Positions 1 to 11,792 of a stretch of DNA of 64,000 bases are shown here, one piece after another. Position 1 is the stretch's first letter. Each line of letters opens with the position of its first letter. This DNA comes from Vespula vulgaris. Taxonomy: Eukaryota; Arthropoda; Insecta; Hymenoptera; Vespidae. Under the pieces are notes generated by a model. It was given only the letters and a program-made list of their open reading frames with translations, made no database searches and had not been told where the DNA came from. The stretch covers positions 372,001 to 436,000 of the forward strand of contig NC_066608.1 in NCBI RefSeq assembly GCF_905475345.1, given 5' to 3'. Position numbers and translations under genes: made by a program.

Positions 1-289
1 ATGCAAGGATCTCTTTTGGATTTTATTAGAAAATTTTTATTTTTATGCATCAACTATTCTAGAAAAAAAGAAAAAGAAAAAAAAACATTTTATGAGACCA
101 TTTTTTTCGAGGAACTAATATGTACAATTTATACAATACAGATATATAATGTCAAAACAAATATAATAATAAATATATTAAGTAATAAAATAATCTATCT
201 ATATCTCCACTGAGATACAAAAAAGAGAAAATATGAAAAATGGAAAAGATCATCATAGAACGTAATAAATTTTAATTGAATTAAAAATA
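1..289. other. AT-rich sequence, nothing recognised
   Basis: The stretch consists of A/T-rich sequence with a poly-A-rich patch. A 70-codon open frame starts at base 1, but its composition is that of random AT-rich DNA. Confidence 0.6.
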
Positions 290-412
290 CAGCCATTAGC
301 TCGACAGTACTTGCATTAATTGAATTAGTCACATATTGCAAGTAATATCGATTACCAGGTCTCACCACTTGGAGGTTGCTGTATATGGAGACCCGCGGGC
401 TATGACTCTATT
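290..412 (-). ncRNA. Diverged D panhandle element
   Basis: Read on the minus strand, this has the same order of blocks as the plus-strand D copies: GCGGGTCTCCA, a CAGCAACCTCCA block, GTGGTGAGACCTGG, a 5' arm TACTTGCA, an AT-rich loop of about 21 nt, a 3' arm TGCAAGTA, and terminal CTAATGGCTG. Arms at 337-344 and 308-315 pair perfectly over 8 bp. A TAGAGTC linker precedes it on the minus strand, as in the plus-strand copies. Confidence 0.7.
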
Positions 413-689
413 GTTAATGCCAAATAGTTCAAAATCAATTATATAGAATCATTATTATTACACATTCAATAGTAATTATTATAATTTGGAAAAAACAAAA
501 TCGCGAAACGAATCAAAATTTTTGTTCAATCAATTAAGATCAGACGAAAATTTATGAATCCGTTTAATATCGACCTACCTACCCGATAAACGCGAGGAAA
601 TATGATGAAAATGAAAATAAAACGCATTACTAATCACATTAGCACATACCCTATAAACATTACAATACATAATAGAATACATATAATAG
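413..689. other. AT-rich sequence, nothing recognised
   Basis: No repeat, splice pattern or structured element is apparent. Confidence 0.5.
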
Positions 690-1215
690 TTTTATATAAT
701 GAAACAGTCCCCTGTGAACATAAAAAAACATTTGAACCTTTTTATAATTAAATAAGAAGAAATAAAAATAACATGCGAGATTTATATAATAAATCAGCAA
801 TCACCTGTAAATATAAATATTTCATAATTGAACAAAAAGCAATCGAAATAAGGTCCGACCTTCATATAAGAAATCAACAGTCACCTGTGAACATAAAACA
901 TCTAAAATATTTCATAATTAAATAAGAAGAAATAAAATAATATGCGAGATTTATATAATAAATCAGCAATCACCTGTAAATATAAATATTTCATAATTAA
1001 ACAAAAAGCAATCAAAATAAGGTCCGAACTTCATATAAGAAATCAACAGTCACCTGTGAACATAAAACATCTAAAATATTTCATAATTAAATAAAAAGCA
1101 ATCCAAAGGTGTGAACTTCATATAATAAATTAGCAGTCATCTGTGAACATAAAACATGTAAATCATTTCAATATAAACAATATGTAAATTTTATATAATG
1201 AAGAAACAACCTGTG
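690..1215. repeat. Degenerate tandem repeat, about 85-bp half-units in a 170-bp pair
   Basis: TCACCTGT recurs at about 802, 882, 972 and 1051. It alternates between a form followed by AAATATAAATATTTC and one followed by GAACATAAAACAT. The blocks around 740-900 and 920-1080 are the best matching pair. Repeats decay on both sides. Confidence 0.75.
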
Positions 1216-2969
1216 GATATAAGAAATTTATAATTTTATTAGTTTCTGAAAATAAAACATATTAAAATAAGAATTATTTTATACACACATATACATGCAC
1301 ATATACATATCTCATAAACGAAAAGAACAACCAATGAAAAGTGGAATCGAATCAATGGAGCCAATTTAGATGATACCTCCTGAAACAGAAATTAACTATG
1401 TTTAGTTAAAATTCGTTTAATATTTTAAACGAAAAAAAAAAAATGATTACAAACAATGTATCCTTCATTGTTTCTTATTTTTTATAATTCCGATTCTTCA
1501 TTCGTCATCAATAATTAATTAGATCTCCACATTATTATTTTGCTATAATTTTTTGTTGATTAAAGCACCTGAGAAACCTGAAACAAAAATTTTGCATGAT
1601 GAATTCATAATCTTTATCAATTTATTTTTATGTCATACACTATGATAGTATGACAAATTTTGGAAGATTATTTTCAAAACTGTTGTTAGTACTCACTGAT
1701 ATATAAAAGGATATTTTGCAATATTTAATCTTGAAAATTGAAAACGACCTCTCTGTAACAGAAAACTATATAAAAGGGCATGTGTGGAAAGACAAAATTT
1801 TTATTTACGATCTATGGACAAATATTTTCATAATTTTGATAATTTAATAAGTAAAAAATTGTATACATATATATTTCACCATAGATTGTAATGCTCAAAA
1901 AAAAAAAAAAAATAAAAAATAAAGTATTAAAATGGCCATAAAATTGGCACTGAATATGTCGAATTCTCAATGTATTAGAAAATAGGTTTTACATTTAAAT
2001 AAAAATATGAATTTATGAATGAATTTTATGTACAAATATATGGAAATATATAGAAATATATAGAAAACACATATAAAAATAGAATTACATAATAAATTGA
2101 CAATTGTTTAATACAATTAAAATACATATTGCAAATAATTCAAAACACGTTATGAAAAAAAGAAAAAGAATTGTGAATATTTCACAATATTTAAGAATTA
2201 AGTCGCGCTAAAAAAAAAAAAAAAAAAAAAAAAGAGAGAAAGGGAAGAGAACAAAGGTATATTGCACCTTGTGTTGTATTATAAAATGCATACACAATTT
2301 TGTATACCGCCATAAACATATCCATAACGAGATTATATATATATTTAATCAATAGATTACATATATCTTATATTATTACGTTTATATTAACGCGAAGTAA
2401 GCAGTTACATTATGTGTCTGATGTACATATTACATCGTCTACGTATAAGACACCGTTTTATCTATTAAATTATAAAAAATATAGTAATACAATTTCACAA
2501 TTTTAAAACCATACAATTTGTATGTGTATATGAAATAGTAATGAAATATGAAATCTGAAAGAGGAAAATAAGATTATATATATATAAATATTACACATAT
2601 TAAAGGCAAAATAGCTTTAATATATTCTTACATATTATTTATATGAATTTATTTTATTGCTACTGCTTGCTTTAACAGATCCTAATTTCCTTAACTACAT
2701 CAAGTCTTATAGATTTTTAATCAGAATAATTAAAATCTATATAAGATGATGATTATATTCATACAAGTCATAAAATGACTCTTACAATAAATGAGCCATC
2801 CTACAACTTGTGATAAGACTATGTTGGCATTGGATAAAGTATATATATAAATATATAATCATCAAAAGTGAATGTACATAAAAAAGATAAAGAAAAAATT
2901 ATTGATTTACTAATAATCATATAAAATATTTTAAATTATCCTGAAATAAAAATCTACATGCTTGAGTAT
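1216..2969. other. AT-rich sequence without recognised gene
   Basis: It contains homopolymer A runs (24 A at 2210-2233), TA-rich patches and no motif shared with the structured locus. The short open frame at 2300-2506 is unsupported. Confidence 0.5.
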
Positions 2970-4680
2970 CCCAGGTGCATTCCTGAATGCAAACCTGTCC
3001 CTGAACTATTTTTGCTCACACTCCTGAGTGTGGTACAGCCTTTTCATTCGCTTCATTTATATACCAAGACATATGCACTTTTATTCCAAAAAATAATATT
3101 TCTCTAAAATATGTATAAACATTTGCTAATAATCTTTACATCATTCATTATATCTTCTTAACATTTCTTATGAAATTCATATATATAATCAAAATACTCC
3201 CTCTTTCTCTCTCTCTCTCTCTCATGTATATATTTATTAATTCTGTCATTTCATATTCATATGTTGATAATTTTGGAATAAGAATGTATACCCTCGACAT
3301 ATTTTATGCACTCCTGAGTGCTAGGCTGTTATTTTTGTATCATATCGCTCGCTTAGCAAGATTTATACATTTCTAATCAGAATGATTCAAAATTTCTTTT
3401 CGTTCATTTGCACACTACTTAAATATAAATAAGTTATTATATTAGGAAGAGTATAAAATATTCTTGATTTATTATTAAGTAATGTTAAAGAAATACTTTG
3501 AGGTAGGAATACTTTAAATACTTATTATATAATACTTTCATATGTGCATTTTCGTTTATGTATTTTTAATCATTCTGAATGAGAAATACATATCCTTACT
3601 ATAATATGTTCATCTGCATTCCTGAATGCAGGTATGTACTTATTGCGAACTTATTATATATGCACTCCTGAGTGCAGGCAAGCCATTTCAACCGCTTTAT
3701 TTATATACCAAGGCTTATGCATTTTTATTCCAAAAAATAATTATATTTCTCTCAGAAATATATAAACATATCTTTTTAATATTTCTTATGAAACTTTCGT
3801 ACATATGATAAAAAAACTCCTTCTTCTCTCTCACTCCTCTCTCTCTCTCATATATATATATCCTTATTAATTCTCTCATTTCATATTCATTTGTACATAA
3901 TTTTGGAATAAAAATGTATATCCTTGACATATTTTAATATGCACTCCTGAGTGCTGGCTGCCATTTATGTGTTTCATTCATCTAGCAAGGTTTATACATA
4001 TTTCTTATCAGAATGATTCAAATTTCCTTTTAATTCATTTGTACCATTTAAATATCATTCAATTATTACATATGAAATAAAATGAAATTTCATTTACTTA
4101 TTGACAGACAAGTTTAATATACTGAAAAAAAAAAAAAATTATCACCAGAGATCGACGTATTTTATATATTTCTTCGTTTAGTATCCTTATTAGCGCATTC
4201 ATTCATTCACCTTTGATCATTCCGAATGTGAAATATATATCCTTACTATAATATGTTCATTTGCATTCCTGAATGCAATCATGTACTTACTGTGAACCTT
4301 TCATATGCACTCCTGAGTGCAGGCAAGCCATTTTATTCGTTTCATTTATATACCAAGACGTATACCTTTTTATTTCAAAAAATATTTATATTTCTTTTCA
4401 AATATGTATAAACATTTATTAATAATCTTTGTATCATTCATTATATTTTCTTATGAAACTTTCATATATATAATAAAAATATTTCCTCTTTCTCTCTCTT
4501 TCCTCTCTCCCTCTCTTTCTCTCTCTTTCATATATATTTATTAAGTTCTTCATCTCATATTCATTTGTTGATAATTTTGAAATAAAAATGTATACCCTTG
4601 ACATATTTTAATATGCACTCCTGAGTGCTGGCTGCCAATATATATATTCATCTGCATTCCTGAATGCAGGCATTTTGATT
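2970..4680. repeat. About 645-bp tandem repeat, three copies, with CCTG-loop hairpin motifs
   Basis: The phrase TTTATATACCAAG recurs at about 3057, 3701 and 4346, giving a period near 645 bp. Each copy carries small inverted repeats GCACTCCTGAGTGC or GCATTCCTGAATGC (about 2980, 3310, 3615, 3662, 3942, 4264, 4308, 4616 and 4652; another at 5001, outside the repeat). Near 3023 there is a CACTCCTGAGTG form. CT-rich microsatellites lie at about 3200-3223, 3830-3850 and 4490-4530. The third copy is partial. Confidence 0.75.
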
Positions 4681-4724
4681 TGTCATCAAGTCTTGTAGAT
4701 TTTTAATCAGAATAACCAAAATAA

Positions 4725-4777
4725 ACAGAATAATCAGAATAATCAGATTAATCAGATTAATCAGAATAATCAGAATC
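4725..4777. repeat. Short tandem repeat of AATCAGA/AATCAGATT
   Basis: Seven- to ten-base units containing AATCAG repeat with small changes. Confidence 0.75.
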
Positions 4778-5094
4778 ATATTGCAACAAGATAATGAGGG
4801 TGAAGATGGGGATGATAACGATAATGATTACCACATAAGAGTCATTTTACAACTCGTGGTAGAGCTGTGTTGACATTGAAATATGCATATATCTCGTATA
4901 TATACATACACATTATGAAATTATGAACATGAAAGTGAGAAAAATATGATTAAAATATGATTATCCTGAATTAAAAATCAACATGCTTGGGTATCCAAAT
5001 GCACTCCTGAGTGCAATGCTGCTGCAGGCCACGGATGTCCACACAATATTTAACGAGCGTGACTCTATTTTTATAAGTAAAAATCTACTTCAAG
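4778..5094. other. AT-rich spacer with one GCACTC/GAGTGC hairpin
   Basis: Only the short inverted repeat at 5001-5014 and a nearby TGCTGCAGG stretch stand out. Confidence 0.5.
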
Positions 5095-5435
5095 AAAAGA
5101 TTCTACTGTAAAACTTTAAAATGCAAAGACTCGACTTTCATTTAAAAAGAAAAAATGCAAAGACTCGACTTTAATTTAAAAAAGAAGATGCAATGACTCG
5201 ATTTTAATTTAAAAAGAAAAATGCAAGGACTCGACTTTAATTTAAAATGAAAAGAGGGAGGGCTTGACTTTAACTAGGGAAAAAAAAAATAAAAATAAAA
5301 ATAGAAAATGCAAAGGGCTTGATTCTACTCTGAAATGAAAAACTGACTCTACTTTTGAAAAATACAATGACTCGACTTTACTTTAAGAAAAAATTGCAAT
5401 GACTCAATTAATAACTAACTGCAAAAGCTTGACTT
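5095..5435. repeat. About 34-bp minisatellite with TGCAAAGACTCGACTTT core
   Basis: GCAA(A/T/G)GACTCGA starts at 5123, 5157, 5190 and 5223, so spacing is 33-34 bp. Units become irregular to the right, where GCTTGACTT variants occur. Confidence 0.8.
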
Positions 5436-5499
5436 AAAAAAAAAGAAAAAAAAAATCCAAATTTTCACGAACGCGAGTGCGGAATACGTAGCAAGGAGA

Positions 5500-5740
5500 T
5501 GGAATGGTCCATCATCTCCATCCAGGAACAAACTACTACGAGCATAAGTGTCAACGTGGTAAAGGGTAAAAGGGGTTTTGATAAGACCACAAGCCATTAA
5601 CGAAGGGTTCGACATATCGACCACCTTTGAAAAATGACTTGTAGTCGATAGTTGCCCTCTTGAGCCACAATAAGTGGGGGCCTCTTCAGCACACAGCCAC
5701 TTCTTGCTTCGTGCCCTAACCACTGCATTGGAGCATTCCT
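5500..5740 (-). ncRNA. Minus-strand homologue of the distal T-segment exon
   Basis: Read on the minus strand from 5740, the order GTTAGGGCACGAAGCA, GAGGCCCCCAC, a CCAC-TTATT-GTGG hairpin (5677-5665), GCTCAAGAGGGCAACTAT and CACGTTGACACTTATGCTCGT-like sequence (5558-5538) matches T2 at about 35417-35590 and T4 at about 54482-54660. The last block pairs with 8394-8376 on the same strand, as its homologue does within T2-T4. An upstream CAG near 5716 could be the acceptor, but this is uncertain. Confidence 0.7.
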
Positions 5741-7609
5741 TACGTGCGACGCAAGATAAGTTTACGCATCAAAAAACGCCCTACCGTTCGAAGCAACGCA
5801 CCCACAAAGATTGACATACTGCAGTGGTTGCTACTACAAGAATGAAATCGTCCCTAAGCTAAACCGACCTAATCCCGACCTGATCTCACTTTACGCCACA
5901 AGACTCAAACCACTCGTGTAAACGCACGCATCAAACGAGACGCAATAGTCGCAAGCTAAGGGGTTGGGAAGTGAAAACACATTTTCGCACGCAGGTTTGT
6001 TCTGTTTTTTTCTTTTTTTTTCTCTTTTTTTTCTTAACCTAACGAGCGGTAAGCGCTTGCGACGTAAAGTATCGATTTCTTCTAAATAGTATAACCACTG
6101 TAGTATGGCAAAATTCGCGAATGAATCACCCCAAACGGCACTGACGAGTCCCAACACGTATTCTCAACTGCGTTTTCTATTCTGCCTAGGTGCGTCTCGA
6201 TTTTCTAACGATTTCTATTTATTTATTTATTTATCCGATTAAAAAAAATAAAAATAAAAAGTAAAAGTAAAATATTCGTATATAAATATTCGAACTAAAC
6301 CGTAAAACTATCCTAGCCTGTGGACGATTAATGGACTCAAAGAATCCACCAACCGTACACAATAACACAGGCACATTTAATCGAATGCTCCAGCAGATAT
6401 AATATTCGTTCTAATCGATGAACCTATTACATACTAACATTAACTCGTTGCACTTAGAAGATGGATATACTTTCGGTAAAATGTCAGGATCACAAGAATT
6501 GTAATACTTTCATTTTACTTATGCAGGTATAATTTATTTCTAAATAAGAAATATATAGATGATAAATATTTTAAGAATCGCGAAGTGCAAGAATTAATTT
6601 AAAACTAAGTATCGAACAAATTCAAAATCCTTTGCTAAGTTCAAAAGATATGGGATGTATCTGATGTTCTCATTGGGTGCAAAGTTTTTCGAACTGTTTG
6701 ATACTGATATATCGCGCGATGCAAAGTGTCAGCAAAAAATGTAAGAAAAAAAAATTAAAAAAAAAATACAAAAAGATAAAGTTCAGCCATGCTGAAAGAT
6801 CGTAAAATTTGCTGAAACTTCACAAATCCCCGGAGAAAGGACTTCCCACTCCTGAGTTGGAATCGCATCCTTACCCGGTCCCTACCTACTTAAAATTAAT
6901 TGAAACATTCGCTCAGAAAAGTATGCTACCTGCCTGCCTATGACCTATATTTAAAAAGTGCAAACATTCACACCAACACATACACTCCACGGTTCTCTCA
7001 CACTCCACCAGGGTGCAAAAGCCTACACTAGAGAGCATGCCCCGGGGCACCTCCGACACCCTAGTTCAACCGCGTATTTTTTCTAATATATTGGGAGTAC
7101 GTACCAGTTGCTGAAATCGACTGCCAAGGCTAATGATTATTGCATATATGACTAAGGCAAAAATACTAGTACATACTAGTATATATATGCATACTAGTAA
7201 TATATACGAGTATTTAGAATTTTCCACAAAAATGTGGTAACTATTATGCAAACCGATATTAATATAATTATATGTTAGATATATCAGATATCTATTTAAA
7301 AGTTATCGCGGAACGATGTACAATGCACTTCCTAAAACGCACATACAAGTGCAAGGTACACCGTGCAATCACCAGCACAATGACAGCCGCTGAAAAGGAA
7401 ACTTAAAACTAAATCCACACTGACTGTTTCTCACCCACACGAGTAACACCTGGGTTAAACGCATAGATGAGAACGCAGAAAGCATGGGGGGAGAAAGGGG
7501 TATTAGTATATTAGTGCTGAAAATCCTGAGCTAAAAAATGATTAATTTATAATATATATAAAAAAATATATAAAAAAATATATAAAAATATATATATATA
7601 AAATTTAAG
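5741..7609. other. Likely minus-strand intronic sequence, mixed composition
   Basis: It holds a long pyrimidine tract at about 5998-6038, AT-rich stretches, a 12-bp palindrome TGCCCCGGGGCA at 7038-7049, and a GC-richer patch at about 6820-6890. None of these aligns convincingly with other parts of the window. Open frames at 5891-6157 and 7066-7251 lack family features. Confidence 0.4.
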
Positions 7610-7836
7610 CGGACTGTGACTCTAGAGTCTCTTTGCACGTCTTATTAGCAAGAGCTCAAGCAAGGATGGATGATGGTAGGCGGTCACCACATATGAGTGT
7701 TACCACCACATATGGGTTTTACCACTAAAAGTGGTAAAAAAATAATAAGTGGCAAAAATAGTTTTGCAACCCCACCTGTATGCACCGCTTAAGGGCCTTT
7801 GAGCGACCCGCGGTAGGCAGTCGTTGACATGGAGGG
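7610..7836 (-). other. GC-richer island with linker-like motif and a hairpin
   Basis: On the minus strand CTAGAGTCACAGTCCG (about 7630-7612) resembles the TTAGAGTCACCGTTA linker of plus-strand modules. ACCACTTTTAGTGGT forms a 6-bp hairpin (about 7735-7721). The stretch GCGGGTCGCTCAAAGGCC near 7795 is unlike the flanks. It may be a third diverged structured module. Confidence 0.3.
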
Positions 7837-8266
7837 ATGAAATATGCACATAGCTCGTATATATGCATACGCATTATGCAGTTATGAAATTTCATTATTA
7901 AGAAATATATAATTTTAATAAAAAACCTCGGACGACTCCTTTCATTAAATGGCTGTTCTAATGAAAGAACGGGATTATAATCCACCACTTAACTGCCAGA
8001 ATCTATCCGTCGCGGAAGGGGTTTGTCTTCTTGCTCATTTGTTGGTAAATCGATATTTAGAAATATCGAAGTAAATCGCGATTAAATGGACTAAGTACGA
8101 AGCAATGCATGTAACGTAAACCACGTTATATGCTTTATACGAAATCGGGTAAATGAATGCCCGATTTCATTACTAATATCGCGAGCAAAAACGAAGAGAG
8201 AGAAAAGTGCTAATAAACAGCACTGTAAATTAAACGACTTTGAAACAAGAAGACCCTGGCCTGATC

Positions 8267-8271
<5 letters not shown>

Positions 8272-8306
<35 letters not shown>
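8272..8306. repeat. (AAT)n microsatellite
   Basis: About eleven uninterrupted ATA/AAT triplets. Confidence 0.95.
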
Positions 8307-8309
<3 letters not shown>

Positions 8310-8369
8310 TATGCACAAGAAAATATCTAACTAAACATATAGGGACCACTCGTGAATAAAATCAAAGAT

Positions 8370-8499
8370 TTTAATCACGGACACTTTTGCTCGTTTCGGA
8401 CATGGGACGTCTGCGAATACAACCAGTAACCCGTGCCGATAAGGACCTTTCATCCTCGGCATGATGGGCACCAGAGGAACTTTAAATTTTTTCACTTAC
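8370..8499 (-). ncRNA. Conserved start of a minus-strand intron with hairpin and long-range pairing arm
   Basis: The donor GTAAGT starts at 8499. Just inside lies a hairpin (8463-8432) with CATGCCGAGGA, loop TGAAAGG and partner TCCTTATCGGCACG. It is homologous to the plus-strand GTCGAGGACGAAAGGTCC...TCGGCACG hairpins that follow the same donor in T1-T5. Further in, ACGAGCAAAAGTGTCCGTG (8394-8376) pairs with 5558-5538. Its plus-strand equivalents are AAGAGC(A/T)TTGAGTGACCAC. Keeping two structured pieces inside an intron is unusual, so this may instead be exon. Confidence 0.65.
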
Positions 8500-8615
8500 T
8501 ACTTAAGAAGTTCTGCGATGGCTCCAAAACACTCGTCCCCCTCGTAGGAGGTCGAATGATGTCGTGAAGTTGATTAAAATTATCGTTGAATCGTTGAATT
8601 GTTGAATCGATGAAT
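8500..8615 (-). ncRNA. Predicted minus-strand exon homologous to T-segment exon end
   Basis: The acceptor is TATTACAG before 8615 and the donor is GTAAGT at 8499. The 3' half, including GTGTTTTGGAGCCATCGCAG, is almost identical to the plus-strand exon ends at 27.83, 34.65, 45.49, 53.69 and 63.33 kb. A 10-bp TTCAACGA-type repeat lies at the start. Confidence 0.7.
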
Positions 8616-8764
8616 CTGTAATACAAAAAGGTACAAAAAAAGATTAATTATATGTTCCATATCGAACTAATATATTTATGAATGAATGAAAATGATTAAA
8701 AAGAAATATATGATTTAAACGACGAACAAGAGAAGTTACGATTGGAAGAAAGAAATATACTTAC

Positions 8765-9130
8765 ATGTAATTGTATCCAGATGAAGCTTTACGTTCGTCG
8801 GTAAAGATGAAGAGGATGAATTATTAAATTCACACTTTCGACCATTACAATATTTATCGCAACACAATCCTCTTCCACCGAATAGGCCGAAAGTGTGTTA
8901 ATTATTCTAACAACGCGGCGAACATATGATTTTAACAAGAATATAACATAAATTCTTGCTTTTGATTTTACTAACGCGACCGAGAAATAAACGGCGAACA
9001 ACACTGACTCTAATTCGCGATTTTATTTTATGTTATTTTTAAAGCAACCTATTCGGTTGCAAAATAATCAAACTGTTTCGCACAAGCACTGACTCTAAGA
9101 TCGCATTGCGCGCGATCTACAACTGAAGAC
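8765..9130 (-). ncRNA. Predicted minus-strand exon homologous to T-segment exon start
   Basis: The acceptor is TTCAACAG before 9130 (or CTTCAG before 9122) and the donor GTAAGT is at 8764. It contains a hairpin at 9118-9098 (AGATCGC, loop GCGCAAT, GCGATCT), the linker TTAGAGTCAGTG, a second hairpin at 9060-9044 (GCAACC, GAATA, GGTTGC), and a second GAATTAGAGTCAGTG. T exons have the same order (for example 53400-53420 and 53461-53477) with different stem sequences. The 149-nt intron 8764-8616 is not seen in the plus-strand copies. Confidence 0.7.
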
Positions 9131-9778
9131 CTGTTGAATAAAAATTGTTAAAGCAAGCTGTGGCGTTTACTTCTACAAATTAATACCATATTAAAAATTA
9201 TATATTATATATTGAATATTAAAATAAATATTAACATAATATTAAATTAAATCTTAAATAATAAATATCATATATCATATATCATATTCAAATTATATGA
9301 TCTAAAATTATGAACTTATATTACATCTTTTGTATGCTATAATAATTAAAAAAAAATATATTATTCAAAAGATGTAACTGCAAAACTTGTAAACTATATT
9401 AAAATAAATGAATATGTAAAAGCAAACGATCAAAATCGCGTTGTATCTATCGTTTAAAAATAGATATAATCGCGATATGGATATGTTCACAGAAGTATAC
9501 TAATTGCGTGGATACCTATAAATCAGAATAGATATAGCATTAAATAAAACTAAACAAGGAGCAGTAAAATTGAAATTATAATATTAATAATATTAATTAA
9601 ACGATTAAACGCATCTTGAAATTTTATTCTACTTTAATTTAACTTTTATTATACTTTAATTAAATTTTTATTATTCTCGGTGCTTCTCAATATTCTTTAA
9701 ATTAAATATAAAATATTTTTTGAAAAATTTTTAATAAATTAAAATTTAATCAAAATTATTTTCTAATACACCGAACGT
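9131..9778. other. AT-rich, presumed minus-strand intron
   Basis: Only A/T-rich sequence without repeats shared with the rest of the locus. Confidence 0.5.
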
Positions 9779-9888
9779 CAGCCTTTGGCCCGGTAGTGCG
9801 TACGTTGTATAATATAAAATATACGAACGTTCGCAATACCGATTTCCGAATCCCACCACAAGGAGGTAGCTGCGTATGGGGATCCATA
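9779..9888 (-). ncRNA. Diverged D panhandle element
   Basis: The minus strand reads GGATCCCCATACGCAGCTACC, a CTCCTTGTGGTGGGA block, CGGTATTGCGAACG, an AT-rich loop, ACGTACGCACTACCGGGC, then AAAGGCTGA. This is the block order of plus-strand D copies. The arm pairing is weaker than in other copies. Confidence 0.65.
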
Positions 9889-11105
9889 TAAAAATTGTTT
9901 AAAAAACATATAAAATCTTATATAATAAAAGTTCTGAATATAATAGAGCATAGAAACTTATAATAAGACTACTATAGAAGACATGAAGTCGTATAACATA
10001 ATAGATAGTTCGTTAGAATTAATATCGAATTTGTTATATTAATTGAAATGAAATAAAAATATCTCAAAGATACACTTATTTGTGTACACTTACATATGAA
10101 GAGCAGGAGGTAGTATATGAAAACTGCTATCAAATGTGTAGGCGTCCAAACGAAATGATGAATATTATATTGCCCATTATGACGAATAATAACCTGAAAA
10201 TATTCAAACTATTATTAATATAGAATAAGATTGCGTATCTATATGTATAAACATGTTATATGTATCTATATTTATATATGTATATATGTGATTTACATTA
10301 AAAATTTTCCTAAAGTCTATAGATTATACGTGTAGGACGAAGAGTAATAGAAATTATAGGATAATTGCTATTAATTATTTTCAAGATTAATTAAATACGA
10401 CGAATAAGAACTAGACAAAATCTGAAAAGATTATTAATAGAGAAAAAGATTAAGTAAATTTATATATATAAATCTGTCCACACATGTGTAAATGTAAGTC
10501 GGGTATTTAACGTATAATGAAGTATATTGAAGTCCAATATGATATAAAATAAGATTAATAAATCGTAAATGATTAAATCAAGCTTATAAAATATTATATA
10601 TAATATAAATGAGAAATTTTACGAACCAATATTAATAAAGCAGGAACGAGTCTGAACACGTCTGGACGGCTGCTGGTACAAACAAGAACTGCGAAGAGAT
10701 GAACTAGGAAGATCGTCCTCTTGATCGTCCTTAGATTGTTTACACGTGTTATTGTCGATACTGCCTAAATACTACGCACAGAGCAGCGTATACAAAAACA
10801 TGTATATAAATATACATATAGTAGTATATTATCACGTACGATTGTTTTTTCTTTCGTTGCTTGCCGGAGACTCATTACCAAGAATTATTTGGTAATTGGT
10901 GGGGGTATTTTAAAGCTATTATTTATATGCTATCTTTCGCTCTTTGTTTAGTTTCATTAAAAATATTGAAAAAGAAAACTTTTCGTTGTAAACTGGTAAG
11001 ACACGATCGTAATCGTAATCTGTAAAGAAATTGTAAACGAAATTTAATAAAACGCAATAGAATAACTATGAAATTATTAGATATCAAATGTATAAATCAA
11101 CTTAC
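9889..11105. other. AT-rich, presumed minus-strand intron
   Basis: TA-rich low-complexity sequence. GC-richer bases around 10630-10770 and 10840-10880 align with nothing else in the window. Confidence 0.45.
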
Positions 11106-11281
11106 CAATATTATTTCTTAAAAGAAGCGTATTAATTTCTCGATTATCTTCAATGATGCACTGACTCTATACGCGAATTTATTTTAAATATACTTTTATT
11201 TAAGCAACTAATTTAAATATAGAAATAAATAGTAACGACGTGAACAAACACTGACTCTAATACTTTGTAAGAAGTAAAAAG
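11106..11281 (-). ncRNA. Predicted minus-strand exon, second diverged T-like exon
   Basis: The acceptor ATGTTTCAG precedes 11281 and the donor GTAAGT is at 11105. A hairpin TACTT-CTTACA-AAGTA (11276-11261) sits immediately before TTAGAGTCAGTG, as in the T exons. An AT-only inverted repeat ATTTAA/TTAAAT follows (11218-11198), and then a second TAGAGTCAGTGCATCATTGAAGA-like block. It is a tandem relative of 8765-9130. Confidence 0.6.
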
Positions 11282-11725
11282 CTGAAACATACAACAAATT
11301 ATAGAACAAAAAAACATAAAACATTTCCTATAAATCATTTCTGAAGGGAACACATTAGAAAATATATTATCTAAAAATCATAATGAATATCTTATACACA
11401 ATGTAAGAATTCCTATACCATCCTATGAACTAATATAATTTCTATAATACTAAAATAATCGTGATAAAGTTAAAATAAAAAAGTTTTATAATAAAATGCG
11501 TAATTAAAACGAAATTAATCAATACGTTTGTCCGTACTCGTCCAAATGTTATATAGGAATAAAGATTTCTTTGGCCTTGAGAGAGAGTCGACACATAACT
11601 GTTTTTGTTTTGATCTCATTCGAGAGATTTCTTACAAAGAAACAAATGATGTTTTTTCCATGCCGTATGTTATCTATCTCTCTCTATTAAGCCTCGCTAT
11701 ATGTATTGAAATAAAATAAACTTAC

Positions 11726-11792
11726 ATGTCGTATCGAAGAGATGTATAGACTGATATATTCGACGCTCTGTATTGTAGAAATTCTTAGAAAA
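11726..11792 (-). ncRNA. Predicted minus-strand exon 2 of promoter copy 1
   Basis: The acceptor ACTTTCAG precedes 11792 and the donor GTAAGT is at 11725. It is homologous to the exon starting at 13391. The preceding intron from donor 12238 is about 446 nt, against about 449 nt in the other copy. Confidence 0.5.

Noticed and set aside
1..213. 70-codon frame at the left edge
   Set aside because: AT-rich low-complexity composition, no homology that I recognise, and it could be a chance frame.
6820..7840. tRNA-like or snRNA-like genes in the GC-richer patches
   Set aside because: No cloverleaf, A/B boxes or known snRNA motifs could be found.
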